Shown piece after piece: positions 8,801 through 18,005 of a stretch of 64,000 nucleotides of DNA. Source of the stretch: Planctomycetaceae bacterium (lineage in GTDB: Bacteria > Planctomycetota > Planctomycetia > Pirellulales > Pirellulaceae); NCBI GenBank assembly GCA_005778405.1, contig SXOA01000029.1, positions 1 to 64,000 on the forward strand. The letters run 5' to 3'. The notes beneath the pieces are model-generated. The model saw only the letters and a list, made by a program, of their open reading frames with translations. It searched no databases and was not told the DNA's origin. The translations under genes were made by a program, and so were the position numbers. Each line of letters starts with the position of its first letter. Within the stretch, counting starts at the first letter, position 1.

Positions 8801-9394
8801 ATGTCCCACGCCCCCGCATCTCCCCCCAGCGATCCGAAAGCCGTCACACTGACCGGGTGGCTCTTTAGCCAAGGATTTGTGCTGTCGTTCTGCGTCGTTC
8901 TGCCGGCGCTATTGACGGCGATAGCACCCGTTTCGTGGCTCACGCTGCGTCGCGAGGGGAATGAAGTCCACGCGCGGGGGGAAGTCTGCATTTTTTTCAT
9001 CTTCCCGTTTCGCACGTATGAGCTCGCCAACGTGGACCAGGTTGGCAAGGATTTCGACCCCGGCAAGAAAATCCGCCGATCTCGCAGCGAACCCGCCAAC
9101 AAGCCTGCACGCTACGAGGAAGATGAGGGCTTCTTGATTATTAATTCCGGCGAGCAATCGTTTACTCTCGCGACTTCCCCCTACAGCCTCGACCGCGTCG
9201 TCGGAGATGTGAGAGCCTTTCTCAGCGATCAGCACGCGGCTTCCACCACCCTCTTTCTCCCCGCCAATTGGAAATTCAGCGTTCTTTTTGGCGGTGCGTG
9301 TTCCCTCGCCACCATCATTTATGTCTGTGGTGTGACGCTTTGGACTATCAAGTGTTTGTGGCGGCTCGTAATGCCAAAACGGACGGTCACGTAG
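8801..9394 (+). CDS. Membrane protein of unknown function (two TM segments)
   Basis: A 197-residue protein with a hydrophobic segment at about 20-48 (LFSQGFVLSFCVVLPALLTAIAP), a polar middle of about 110 residues rich in short strands, and a second hydrophobic segment at about 158-185 (FSVLFGGACSLATIIYVCGVTLWTI). This topology places the middle domain on one side of the membrane. No family is recognised and no operon partner is evident. Confidence 0.65.
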   Translation: MSHAPASPPSDPKAVTLTGWLFSQGFVLSFCVVLPALLTAIAPVSWLTLRREGNEVHARGEVCIFFIFPFRTYELANVDQVGKDFDPGKKIRRSRSEPANKPARYEEDEGFLIINSGEQSFTLATSPYSLDRVVGDVRAFLSDQHAASTTLFLPANWKFSVLFGGACSLATIIYVCGVTLWTIKCLWRLVMPKRTVT

Positions 9395-9528
9395 ATCTGT
9401 AGACGGCACTTCGGACACAAAATCCCGAACAGAGCCAGTCTTGAGAGGGACCGTTTTGATCGCCGGCTGTTCGCAGCGGAAAGGAATCCGTTTTTGACGC
9501 TCCATGACGAATCGGCTACAATCAGCGG

Positions 9529-12500
9529 ATGCAGCCACATCAGCTACTGCGTTACTCTTTAGCGTCATTGGCAGCTTTCCTTGCCGTGGCGTTGCCGTCC
9601 CATCTAGTTGCCGCCGACGAGCAGGGGGACGAATTCTTCGAAAAGCAGGTCCGGCCGATCCTGGTCACCCGCTGCTATAACTGCCACAGCCGCAAATTAG
9701 CCGACGGGGCGAAGGAACCGAAGGGAAACTTGCGGCTGGATTCTCTGGAGGCTGCAAAGAAGGGTGGTGATACAGGTCCGGCGGTGGTGCCAGGCAACCT
9801 CAAAGAAAGCCTGCTGGTCGATGCCATCAATTACGGCCAGCTCTACCAGATGCCTCCCAAGACAAAGCTCCCGCGTGAAGAAATCGCCACGCTGACCAAA
9901 TGGGTGGAAATGGGCGCTCCTTGGCCAAAGGGGGCGGGCGAAAGCGTGGCCGCCAGCGACAAAGAATTCGACCTCGCCAAACGCAAAGCCGACCATTGGT
10001 GCTGGCAGCCAGTCAAGAAGGTCGCACCGCCGACGGTGAAGAACGAAGCCTGGCCCCGCCAGCCACTCGACCGGTTCATTTTGGCAAAGCTGGAAGAAAA
10101 GGGACTCGCTCCTAGCAGTCCCGCCGAGAAGAGGACGCTCATCCGCCGCGCCTACTTCGACCTGATTGGCCTGCCTCCGAAGCCGGAAGAGGTGGGAGCA
10201 TTTCTCAAAAACGAATCGCCGCAGGCATTTGAAAAGGTCGTCGATGGCCTATTAAACTCGCCCCATTTCGGCGAACGCTGGGGGCGGCATTGGCTGGACC
10301 TGGTCCGCTACGCCGAATCTCGCGGCCATGAATTTGAGCCCAACATTCCCAACGCCTGGCAATACCGCGACTACGTCATCCGGGCTCTCAATGCCGACGT
10401 TCCTTTCGACCAATTCGTCACCGAGCACATCGCCGGCGACCTGGTCCAAAAACCAAGACTTCATTCGCAGTCTGGCTACAACGAATCGATTCTCGGCACC
10501 GGCTTTTGGTTCCTGGGGGAAGAGGTCCATTCCCCCGTCGATATTCGCAAGGATGAAACGGATCGGCTCGACAACCGGCTGGATGTGATGACCAAAACGT
10601 TTCTTGGCGTCACGGTCACTTGCGCCCGCTGTCACGACCACAAATTCGACGCCATCAGCCAGAAGGACTATTACGCTCTGATGGGCTTTCTCATTGGCAG
10701 CGGTTACCGGCAAGTTGGCTATGAGTCGCTGGAGCACAATCGGCAAATTGCGAGTGCTTTAGAATTGCTACGCACCGGGGCGAAAAAAGAACTGACTCAA
10801 CTGGCAATCGCAGCCGCAGGAAAAGACCTGGATCGTGCCGGCGACTATCTGCTCGCGGCCCGCGAGGCAATTGTCGCGGGGAAAGTAAACGCGGAGGAGG
10901 CTGCCAAACGCGATCTGAGCGAACCATTACTCAAAAACTGGGTCGCGGAGCTGACCATGGCCAAGGGAGAGAAGACACACTTGCTCCACTCATTCGCCGT
11001 GGGGGACTTTGGTCCGCGGGAGCAAAAGGACAGGATCGCCGTTCCGCCAGAGCAGATTCTCGGCAGTTACCTGGATCCGCAAGCACCGTGGTTCCAGGAC
11101 GGCTTCGCGTTTGGTCCACGGCCGGTGCACGCAGGCGAAGTGCGGCTGGGAAATGCACCTGATCAGCCTTTCGCCGGCGTGGCACAACTTGGCGCGGCCG
11201 AACTGGACTCCGCCTGGCCGCGGATGAAGGTTGCCGGCGGCAGTGACAAAGACCACGGCGGTTTGGGGAACTGGGACCGCAGCGGGCAAACTCTCCGCAC
11301 TGCCGAAGTTACGCTCAAAACAGGCAACGTCTGGTATCTCGTCCGGGGTTCGGGTCGAGCCTACGCCGCTATCAATTCGCATCTGGTCATTGCCGGGCCG
11401 CTGCATGGAGCGATTCTGCGGGAGTGGGATGGAAATCCCGTAGCCGCAGGCGGCCCGCCTGCCGGCTGGCAATGGGTCAATCACAATCTCACGGCATACA
11501 CCGGCCACCGCGTGCATTTCGAGTTCACCCCCAAAGGGGCCGACTTTGCAATCGCGATGGTCGTCGATTCTCCGCAGCAGCCGCCGCAGATATTGGAACA
11601 AGACAGCCCGCTAGCCGCCGTGACAAGTGCCGAGAAATTTGCCTCGCAACTGACGCGGGAGTGTTCGCTGGCACTTCAAGGTATGGCTCAGGGGAAGAAC
11701 TCGGAATTCAATCCCCAGGTTGCCAATTGGCTGCTCACGCGACTCGATCTCTTCAGCCTTTCCGACAACGAGTTTCGCCAGAAGATGCGGACCACGATGG
11801 CGGCAGTCCTGAAGCAGCAAGAAGAACTGATCCGGCAGGTGAAAGTCGAATCCCACACCGCCCTCGCCATGCTTGACGGCAATTCCACCGACGAGTTGCT
11901 GCTGATCCGCGGCAACAGCAAAACTCCGGGCAAGGCCGTCGCGCATCGCTTTCTGGAAGCCATTGCGGGGCCGCAGCAACACTTTCCCACCCAGAGCAGC
12001 GGACGTTTGGAACTCGCGGGAAAGATTACTGATCCGGCCAACCCGCTGACTTCCCGCGTCCTCGTCAATCGTATCTGGCATCACCTCTTCGGCCGCGGCC
12101 TCGTCGCCAGCGTCGATAATTTCGGCGTCCTCGGCGAGCGGCCGACGCATCCCGAGCTGCTCGATCATTTGGCGGCAGAATTCGTGGCCGATGGCTGGAG
12201 TGTGAAGCGGGCGATCAAGCGGATGATGCTCTCGACGACGTATCAGCAGGGGTCAGGAGTCAGGGGTCAGGGGACAGGGAACAGGGGACAGGAGACAGAC
12301 CCGCAGAATCTTCTGCTCCATCGCGCCAACGTCAAACGGCTGGAGGGGGAAGTCATCCGCGACAGTATTCTGGCGGTCTCTGGCCGGCTGGACCGCAAGC
12401 AGTTCGGCGTCAGCGTTCCCGTCCATCTCACGAACTTCATGCAAGGCCGTGGTCGGCCGGGCGTCAGTGGACCGCTCGACGGGGACGGCCGAAGAAGCAT

Positions 12501-12897
12501 CTACATTTCCGTCCGCCGCAACTTCCTCTCCCCCATGATGCTCGCTTTCGACACGCCCATCCCCTTCAGCACCATCGGCCGCCGCAACGTCAGCAATGTC
12601 CCCGCCCAGGCCCTGATTCTGATGAACGATCCCTTCGTCAGCGAGCAAGCCAAGCTGTGGGCCAAACAAGTTCTCGCTGATACTTCGCTTAACTCGGAAA
12701 CTCGCATCCGCCGCATGTATCTCGCCGCCTTCGCCCGCGAGCCTCTTGCCAGCGAAACGGAATCAGCTCTCTCTTTCCTCGATTCACAAGGACGCGAATA
12801 TGGCCTTCCTCCCGAGCAGGCCAAGACCGACCCCCGCATTTGGGCGGATTTGGCCCATGTGGTATACAATGTGAAAGAGTTTGTATTCGTCGATTGA
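9529..12897 (+). CDS. Planctomycete DUF1549/DUF1553 protein with N-terminal cytochrome c-like domain (PSD1 family)
   Basis: A large secreted protein (1122 residues) with a signal peptide (about 1-29), a planctomycete cytochrome C domain with heme motif CYNCH (49-53), DUF1549 at about 165-370 including a second CARCH motif (KTFLGVTVTCARCHDHKFD), a long middle domain, and C-terminal DUF1553 (LTSRVLVNRIWHHLFGRGLV ... SNVPAQALILMNDPF). Function of the family is not established; a role in periplasmic redox or polymer breakdown has been suggested because of the heme motifs and the pairing with DUF1501. It is followed 24 bases later by its usual DUF1501 partner. A 50-base GGGACAGG-type repeat is inserted in frame at 12248-12297. 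Confidence 0.93.
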   Translation: MQPHQLLRYSLASLAAFLAVALPSHLVAADEQGDEFFEKQVRPILVTRCYNCHSRKLADGAKEPKGNLRLDSLEAAKKGGDTGPAVVPGNLKESLLVDAINYGQLYQMPPKTKLPREEIATLTKWVEMGAPWPKGAGESVAASDKEFDLAKRKADHWCWQPVKKVAPPTVKNEAWPRQPLDRFILAKLEEKGLAPSSPAEKRTLIRRAYFDLIGLPPKPEEVGAFLKNESPQAFEKVVDGLLNSPHFGERWGRHWLDLVRYAESRGHEFEPNIPNAWQYRDYVIRALNADVPFDQFVTEHIAGDLVQKPRLHSQSGYNESILGTGFWFLGEEVHSPVDIRKDETDRLDNRLDVMTKTFLGVTVTCARCHDHKFDAISQKDYYALMGFLIGSGYRQVGYESLEHNRQIASALELLRTGAKKELTQLAIAAAGKDLDRAGDYLLAAREAIVAGKVNAEEAAKRDLSEPLLKNWVAELTMAKGEKTHLLHSFAVGDFGPREQKDRIAVPPEQILGSYLDPQAPWFQDGFAFGPRPVHAGEVRLGNAPDQPFAGVAQLGAAELDSAWPRMKVAGGSDKDHGGLGNWDRSGQTLRTAEVTLKTGNVWYLVRGSGRAYAAINSHLVIAGPLHGAILREWDGNPVAAGGPPAGWQWVNHNLTAYTGHRVHFEFTPKGADFAIAMVVDSPQQPPQILEQDSPLAAVTSAEKFASQLTRECSLALQGMAQGKNSEFNPQVANWLLTRLDLFSLSDNEFRQKMRTTMAAVLKQQEELIRQVKVESHTALAMLDGNSTDELLLIRGNSKTPGKAVAHRFLEAIAGPQQHFPTQSSGRLELAGKITDPANPLTSRVLVNRIWHHLFGRGLVASVDNFGVLGERPTHPELLDHLAAEFVADGWSVKRAIKRMMLSTTYQQGSGVRGQGTGNRGQETDPQNLLLHRANVKRLEGEVIRDSILAVSGRLDRKQFGVSVPVHLTNFMQGRGRPGVSGPLDGDGRRSIYISVRRNFLSPMMLAFDTPIPFSTIGRRNVSNVPAQALILMNDPFVSEQAKLWAKQVLADTSLNSETRIRRMYLAAFAREPLASETESALSFLDSQGREYGLPPEQAKTDPRIWADLAHVVYNVKEFVFVD
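12248..12297. repeat. In-frame GTCAGGGG/GGACAGG tandem repeat
   Basis: Seven or so 7-8-base units of the form GGTCAGG / GGACAGG / GAACAGG run through the DUF1553 domain and translate to GSGVRGQGTGNRGQET. The sequence on both sides (LSTTYQQ and DPQNLLLHRANVKRL) joins well across the insert, as in family members without it. Confidence 0.8.
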
Positions 12898-12921
12898 CTC
12901 CTGCGAAGACGGATCTCAGCC

Positions 12922-14379
12922 ATGTTGACCGTTCTCGGCAACCCCCGGCGGACGTGCGATGGACTGACGCGGCGCGAGCTGCTGCAAATTGGCGGCGCGG
13001 GAATGCTTGGGATGAGCCTGCCGCAGCTCCTTGCGGCCGAGAGCGCCGCCTCCCCGCTGGTCGCGAAAGCGAAGTCGATGATTTTCGTATTCCTGTACGG
13101 AGGGCCAAGCCAACTCGAAACATTCGACATGAAGCCGGACGCTCCCACGACGATTCGCGGGCCGTTCAAGCCGATTGCTTCGCGGACTCCCGGCCTGCGG
13201 ATCTGCGAGCATCTGCCGATGCTTGCCGAGCGCTCGGACAAGTATTGCGTGGTCCGCACGGTCAATCATCCGCAAAACGACCACAACGGGACGCACTTCA
13301 TTCAAACCGGCCGGCCGCTGCCGCCGGCCAACCGCGGAGCGGACAACGTCAATGCCGCGGATAATGACTGGCCCGCATTCGGTTCGGTCATTTCCTATCT
13401 GAATGCGCAAGGTGCCCGGGGAACTCCCCCCGCTTTTCCCAGCTACGTGTATCTCCCGCGGCTGCTGGGACACTTCGCCGGCTACGACATCAACGGTCAA
13501 TACGCCGGCTGGTTGGGGAAGGCCTACAACCCGATGGCCACGCGGATTCAAAAACGGGATGCCGCCGACAACCCCTACTACCGCGATTGCACCGACGAAG
13601 AACTCGACTTTCGACTGAGTGGACTCGATCTGCTGCCGGGAATCACGCTCGACCGACTCGACCAGCGGCGGAATTTGCTGTCGCAACTCGCCGACGAGCG
13701 CCGCCGCTTCGGCGAGAATGCTGCCGCTCGCAATTACACGGACTTGCAGCAGCGGGTCATCTCGCTACTCTCCTCGCAAAAGATCGCCGAGGCCTTCGAC
13801 ATTCGCCGCGAGAAGCCGCAGCTCCGCGAACAGTACGGCCGCAACCTGTTCGGTCAGTCACTTCTGATGGGACGACGGATGATCGAAGCCGGGGCGCGGT
13901 TCGTGACGGTGGCTTGGGATCTGGCCGTCCGCGGGGATGTTTGCGGAAGCTGGGACATGCATTCCTGTCTGGAGCGCGTGATGAAGGGCCATCTGCTGCC
14001 GGGACTTGATCATGGGCTTTCCGCCTTGCTCGATGACCTGCGGGACCGCGGTTTGCTCGACGAGACACTGGTGTTCGTCGCCGGAGAAATGGGCCGCACG
14101 CCCAAGTTTCAAAATCGAGGCGCGCAAGACGGCCGCGACCATTGGACCTACTGTTTCCCTTGCCTGTTCGCCGGGGCGGGCGCGCGGGGTGGCAGCACTT
14201 ATGGAGAGTCCGACAAAGACGCCGCTTACCCCGTTTCGCATCCGGTTTCTCCAGCCGACCTCGCGGCGACAATCTACGAGCGGCTGGGCATTTCTCCTGA
14301 CTTACGCATTCCAGACGCACAAGGCCGGCCGGTTCCACTGGTCGAGGACGGTCACGCGCTACGAGGAATTTTCGGTTAG
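12922..14379 (+). CDS. DUF1501 family secreted sulfatase-fold protein
   Basis: A 485-residue DUF1501 protein, the regular partner of DUF1549/DUF1553 genes. It begins with a Tat-like signal (LTRRELLQIGGAGMLGMSLPQLL), followed by KSMIFVFLYGGPSQLETFDMKPDAP, the family's opening strand, and a later ETLVFVAGEMGRTPKFQNRGAQDGRDHW segment. The fold is related to the alkaline-phosphatase/sulfatase superfamily, but catalytic metal ligands cannot be assigned with confidence. Export is probably folded through Tat. It directly follows the DUF1549/1553 gene, suggesting one operon. Confidence 0.93.
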   Translation: MLTVLGNPRRTCDGLTRRELLQIGGAGMLGMSLPQLLAAESAASPLVAKAKSMIFVFLYGGPSQLETFDMKPDAPTTIRGPFKPIASRTPGLRICEHLPMLAERSDKYCVVRTVNHPQNDHNGTHFIQTGRPLPPANRGADNVNAADNDWPAFGSVISYLNAQGARGTPPAFPSYVYLPRLLGHFAGYDINGQYAGWLGKAYNPMATRIQKRDAADNPYYRDCTDEELDFRLSGLDLLPGITLDRLDQRRNLLSQLADERRRFGENAAARNYTDLQQRVISLLSSQKIAEAFDIRREKPQLREQYGRNLFGQSLLMGRRMIEAGARFVTVAWDLAVRGDVCGSWDMHSCLERVMKGHLLPGLDHGLSALLDDLRDRGLLDETLVFVAGEMGRTPKFQNRGAQDGRDHWTYCFPCLFAGAGARGGSTYGESDKDAAYPVSHPVSPADLAATIYERLGISPDLRIPDAQGRPVPLVEDGHALRGIFG

Positions 14380-14420
14380 ACGTGCCCCCAACGCATTCTC
14401 ATTTTTCAGGGGATTTTTCG

Positions 14421-15560
14421 ATGCCAATTTCTCTCATCCGTTTCCTTTCAGTTGCTCTCTTGCTCGCTTCCGGTTTCGCAACCGCTCTCGCCCAGGATGA
14501 CAAAATCGACTGGACCCGGGCCAGGCAACTGCACGCTCGCGCCCAGCAAGGGGAAAAGCTCAATGCGGAGGATCAGGCGTATTACGAAAAAGCCAAGGCG
14601 GCGCTGGCCGCTGGGAAGGGACCGGCGGGTGAAGGTGGGAACACGCCAGCACTGGTCGATACTTCGAAACTGATTCCGCTGACCGAGCTGGGCGAAGAGA
14701 AATACAAAGGCGAAACTGGCGGGCTGTATGGCAATGGAATGAATGACCCGCCGGAGGCACACCTGGCGTCGGCCATCAAGGCCACAATGCGAATCACGCC
14801 ACGGAGCGCCGAGGGCAAGCCGGACAAGAACGGCAAAGTGGTGTTGCTCTCGATTGGAATGTCCAACACGACGCAGGAGTTTTCGCGGTTTGTCGAGCTG
14901 GCCAAGTCGGAGCCAAAAAAGTCGCCGAATCTGGTCATCGTCGATGGGGCCCAAGGCGGGCAGGCGGCCATTCAGTGGGCCGATCCCAAGGCGGACGCGC
15001 GGCGGCCTGGGGGCGGAACGCCGTGGGACGTGGCGGAGCAGCGGATGAAATCCGCCGGAGTCACGCCCGAGCAGGTGCAGGTGGTCTGGATCAAGCAGGC
15101 TCTGATTCAGCAGGGACAATACGGCGAATATCCCAAGCACACCGATCGCTTCGCCGAGGAGCTGGTGAAAATCATCAGCCTGGCGAAAGACAAATACCCG
15201 AATCTGCGGGTCGCCTATCTCTCCAGCCGCATCTACGCCGGCTATGCCAAAACGCAGCTCAATCCGGAGCCGTACGCGTACGAAGGGGCGTTCGCGGTGC
15301 GGAAAGTCATCGCGGCTCAAATCGCGGGGGATAAGGAACTGGACTATAAGGACGCGCCGATATTGCTGTGGGGACCCTATCTGTGGGCCCAAGGTGAGAA
15401 ACCGCGCAAGAGCGACGGCCTGACTTATGCGCCCGACGATCTGGCTGGCGACGGCACGCACCCCAGCGTTCCCGGCCGGCAGAAAGTGGCCCAGCTGCTG
15501 CTGGATTTTTTCACCAAGGATGAGCTAGCGAAGACGTGGTTTATGGCCGAGACGAAGTAG
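14421..15560 (+). CDS. Secreted SGNH-hydrolase-like protein
   Basis: A 379-residue exported protein (signal peptide LIRFLSVALLLASGFATALAQ). The central fold begins VVLLSIGMSNTTQEF, where GMSN takes the place of the GDS(L) block, and ends with DGTHPSVPGRQKVAQLLLDFF, the block V Asp-x-x-His pair near residue 345. VVWIKQALIQQG and VAYLSSRIYAGYA fit the intermediate blocks. It is therefore probably an esterase or carbohydrate-esterase-like enzyme, although block I is not typical. It starts 42 bases after the DUF1501 gene and is likely cotranscribed. Start 14421 is picked for the signal peptide. Confidence 0.65.
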   Translation: MPISLIRFLSVALLLASGFATALAQDDKIDWTRARQLHARAQQGEKLNAEDQAYYEKAKAALAAGKGPAGEGGNTPALVDTSKLIPLTELGEEKYKGETGGLYGNGMNDPPEAHLASAIKATMRITPRSAEGKPDKNGKVVLLSIGMSNTTQEFSRFVELAKSEPKKSPNLVIVDGAQGGQAAIQWADPKADARRPGGGTPWDVAEQRMKSAGVTPEQVQVVWIKQALIQQGQYGEYPKHTDRFAEELVKIISLAKDKYPNLRVAYLSSRIYAGYAKTQLNPEPYAYEGAFAVRKVIAAQIAGDKELDYKDAPILLWGPYLWAQGEKPRKSDGLTYAPDDLAGDGTHPSVPGRQKVAQLLLDFFTKDELAKTWFMAETK

Positions 15561-15630
15561 TGACGGAAAGACTATAATTGAGCTGCGTCACTTGCGTTAC
15601 GTCTTAATATTCTCGTTTCCGGGACCATCC

Positions 15631-16707
15631 ATGCGCCGCAACTATCCATTCTTAATCTTAATCCTACTCTTACTCTTAATCCTCTTCGGCTCTTCCTCAG
15701 CCAGTAACGCCGACGAGCCTGCCATATCCCCTATTGAAAAGAACTTCCTCTCCAACATCCGCCAGGTGACTAGCGGCATGGTGAAAGCGGGGGAAGGCTA
15801 TTTCTCCCCTGACGGGAAGCAGATCATTTACCAAGCGGTGCCGCAGGAATATCCCTTCTATCAGATCTATACTCAGCCTCTCTCGGGCGGTAAGCCCAAG
15901 CTGGTTTCGACAGGCCGGGGCCGAACGACGTGCAGCAGTTTTTCACCGGACGGAAAGAAGATTCTCTTCGCGTCGAGCCACCTCGACCCGAGGATGGACG
16001 AGACCGAAGCCGCCGAGCGGAAGCAGCAGGAGGCAGATAAGGCGTCCGGCGTTCGCCGTCGCTATAAGTGGGACTTTGATCCTTACAGCGAAATCTTTGA
16101 AGCTGACCTGGACGGCCACATTCTTCGCCGTCTGACCGACGCCAAGGGGTATGACGCGGAAGGGGCCTGGTCGAAGGACGGCAAGGTGATTGCCTTCTGT
16201 TCCAGCCGCGATGGGGATGCGGACATCTATGTCATGAATGCCGACGGCGGCGAGGTACGGCAGCTTACGGATGCTCCCGGTTATGACGGTGGGCCCTTCA
16301 CTTCGCCGGATGGAAAGTGGGTTGTCTTTCGCAGCGACCGGAAGAGTCCCGAGCACTTGCAGCTCTATGTGATCGGCATCGATGGCAAGAATGAACAGGC
16401 GTTGACGGACGACGATAAGAGCGTCCATTGGGGCCCCTACTGGCATCCCAGCCAGCCGTACATCATCTGGTCGGGGGCAGATCACTCGGATCCCAGTGCC
16501 CGGCCAAACTATGACCTCTGGCTGGCGAAGTATGAGATCAAGGATGGCAAGTTCACACTAGGCAAGCGGCATCGCGTGACCGATGCAGCAGGTGGCGACG
16601 TGCTCCCCGTCTTCTCCCCCGACGGCAAAAAACTGATGTGGACCAGCACTCGCACCGAGGACTACCAGAGCCAACTCTTCATCGCCGACTTCAGGCTGCC
16701 GGAGTAA
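15631..16707 (+). CDS. TolB-like (PD40) beta-propeller protein, secreted
   Basis: A 358-residue protein with a very hydrophobic signal segment (FLILILLLLLILFGSSSAS). It carries at least five PD40/WD40-like units: YFSPDGKQIIYQ, SFSPDGKKILFAS, WSKDGKVIAFCSSRDGDADIYVMNADGG, TSPDGKWVVFRSDR and FSPDGKKLMWTSTR. TolB-like propellers bind proteins in the periplasm; no peptidase domain follows, so a binding role is likely. The ATG at 15631 begins the signal sequence. The next gene starts two bases after the stop. Confidence 0.85.
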   Translation: MRRNYPFLILILLLLLILFGSSSASNADEPAISPIEKNFLSNIRQVTSGMVKAGEGYFSPDGKQIIYQAVPQEYPFYQIYTQPLSGGKPKLVSTGRGRTTCSSFSPDGKKILFASSHLDPRMDETEAAERKQQEADKASGVRRRYKWDFDPYSEIFEADLDGHILRRLTDAKGYDAEGAWSKDGKVIAFCSSRDGDADIYVMNADGGEVRQLTDAPGYDGGPFTSPDGKWVVFRSDRKSPEHLQLYVIGIDGKNEQALTDDDKSVHWGPYWHPSQPYIIWSGADHSDPSARPNYDLWLAKYEIKDGKFTLGKRHRVTDAAGGDVLPVFSPDGKKLMWTSTRTEDYQSQLFIADFRLPE

Positions 16708-16709
16708 CC

Positions 16710-17129
16710 ATGCGGCAGATCAAAGCCTGCGGTGTGCTGGTGGTGCGGGGCAATCCGGTCGAGTTCTTTCTGCTGATGAGGCACAAGGACCGCTGGGATT
16801 TGCCCAAGGGCCACATGGACGGCAATGAGACAGAGGAAGAGTGCGCCCGCCGCGAACTGCTCGAAGAGACAGGCATTACAGCAGCCGACATCGAACTTGT
16901 GCCGGGCTTCCGCTGGGCTACCAAATACGACGTCAACTCCCAGCGGTTTGGAGAGATGTGTCACAAGACGCTGGTCATCTTTCTTGGCCGGTTGAAACGG
17001 GACGTAAAAATCGCTCCGACAGAGCATCGCGATTTCCGCTGGTTCCCCTGGCAGCCGCCGCACCGGATTCAGGAGCAGACGATTGACGCCGTTTTGGCGG
17101 AGGCGGAGCGGTTTCTTGGCTTCCGGTGA
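16710..17129 (+). CDS. NUDIX hydrolase (MutT/Ap4A-like)
   Basis: A 139-residue Nudix enzyme with the box GHMDGNETEEECARRELLEETG at about 33-54. The opening QIKACGVLVVRGNPVEFFLLMRHKDRWDLPKG resembles bis(5'-nucleosyl)-tetraphosphatases, which begin with a similar A-G-x-x-x-x-R strand and a WDxPKG segment. It starts two bases after the TolB-like gene stop, so the pair should be cotranslated. Ap4A-like specificity is inference. Confidence 0.88.
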   Translation: MRQIKACGVLVVRGNPVEFFLLMRHKDRWDLPKGHMDGNETEEECARRELLEETGITAADIELVPGFRWATKYDVNSQRFGEMCHKTLVIFLGRLKRDVKIAPTEHRDFRWFPWQPPHRIQEQTIDAVLAEAERFLGFR

Positions 17130-17204
17130 TTTGCTCCGAACCTTTTTCAAGGGTGCGAAGTCCATCTCGCGTGTATTTCGCTCGCGCTCTTACACCCTAC
17201 AATA

Positions 17205-17822
17205 ATGCCTATGTCCCGCATCGCCATCATTGACTACCAAATGGGGAACCTGCGCTCCGTGCAAAAGGGGTTCGAGAAGGTTGGGCATGAGGCGGTGATT
17301 ACGAGCGATCCGGCGGAACTTGCGAAAGCGGAGAGAATCGTCCTGCCGGGAGTCGGAGCATTCGCCGACGCCATTGCGGAACTGCGGCGGCGGAAGCTGG
17401 TGGAGCCGATCAAGGAGGCAGTCGCCAGCGGCAAACCGTTCCTGGGGATTTGCCTCGGGTTGCAACTGCTGTTCGATGTGGGATATGAGAACGGCGAGTA
17501 CGAGGGGCTCGGAATCCTCCGGGGCAAATGCGTCCGCTTCGATCTGCCGCACGAATTCAAAGTCCCCCACATGGGCTGGAACCGCGGCACCATCAAGCGG
17601 AAGGCCCCGATACTGAAGGAGACGGCCGACGGCACATTCTTTTACTTTGTCCATTCCTACTACGTCGTGCCGGAAGATACTAGCCTCGTCGCCATCGAAG
17701 CCGACTACGGCCACCCCTTCTGTGCCGCTGTCTGGAAAGACAATCTTTTCGCCACGCAGTTCCATCCGGAGAAGAGCCAGGCTGAAGGCTTGAAGCTGCT
17801 CAAGGCCTTTGCGGAACAATGA
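17205..17822 (+). CDS. hisH: Imidazole glycerol phosphate synthase, glutaminase subunit HisH
   Basis: Hydrolyses glutamine and channels ammonia to HisF in histidine biosynthesis. The class I glutamine amidotransferase triad is present: Cys83 in [10 protein letters not shown], His187 and Glu189 in FHPEKSQ. The N-terminal [17 protein letters not shown] and PHMGWN (121-126) are HisH signatures; length 205 is normal. ATG 17205 and ATG 17211 are both possible. hisA follows in the same direction after a palindromic repeat; hisF, the partner subunit, is not in the window. Confidence 0.96.
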   Translation: MPMSRIAIIDYQMGNLRSVQKGFEKVGHEAVITSDPAELAKAERIVLPGVGAFADAIAELRRRKLVEPIKEAVASGKPFLGICLGLQLLFDVGYENGEYEGLGILRGKCVRFDLPHEFKVPHMGWNRGTIKRKAPILKETADGTFFYFVHSYYVVPEDTSLVAIEADYGHPFCAAVWKDNLFATQFHPEKSQAEGLKLLKAFAEQ

Positions 17823-17833
17823 GTGCAAGGCGG

Positions 17834-17915
17834 AATGACGAAATTCGAATGGCGAATGAAAGGCAGGATGATCGAGCTGCTCACATTCGTCATTCGGAAT
17901 TCGAATTTCGTCATT
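17834..17915. repeat. AATGACGAAATTCGAA palindromic element, copy 1
   Basis: Perfect 16-base terminal inverted repeats (17834-17849 and 17900-17915) flank a middle containing GGCGAATGAAAGGCAGGATG. It starts 12 bases after the hisH stop and lies between hisH and hisA. Related copies are at 22070, 31631, 40370 and 41633. Confidence 0.85.
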
Positions 17916-18005
17916 TCCCTCCCACCGTTGCTTTCCCCCCTCCCCTATGCCATATTGCCCGCTGGGGAAAGTCTTCATCGTTCCTGCCGTAAAAACTTGC
18001 AGAAA

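Noticed and set aside
12248-12297. GGGACAGG units as a CRISPR or frameshift site
   Set aside because: No spacers, and the reading frame is continuous with DUF1553 on both sides.
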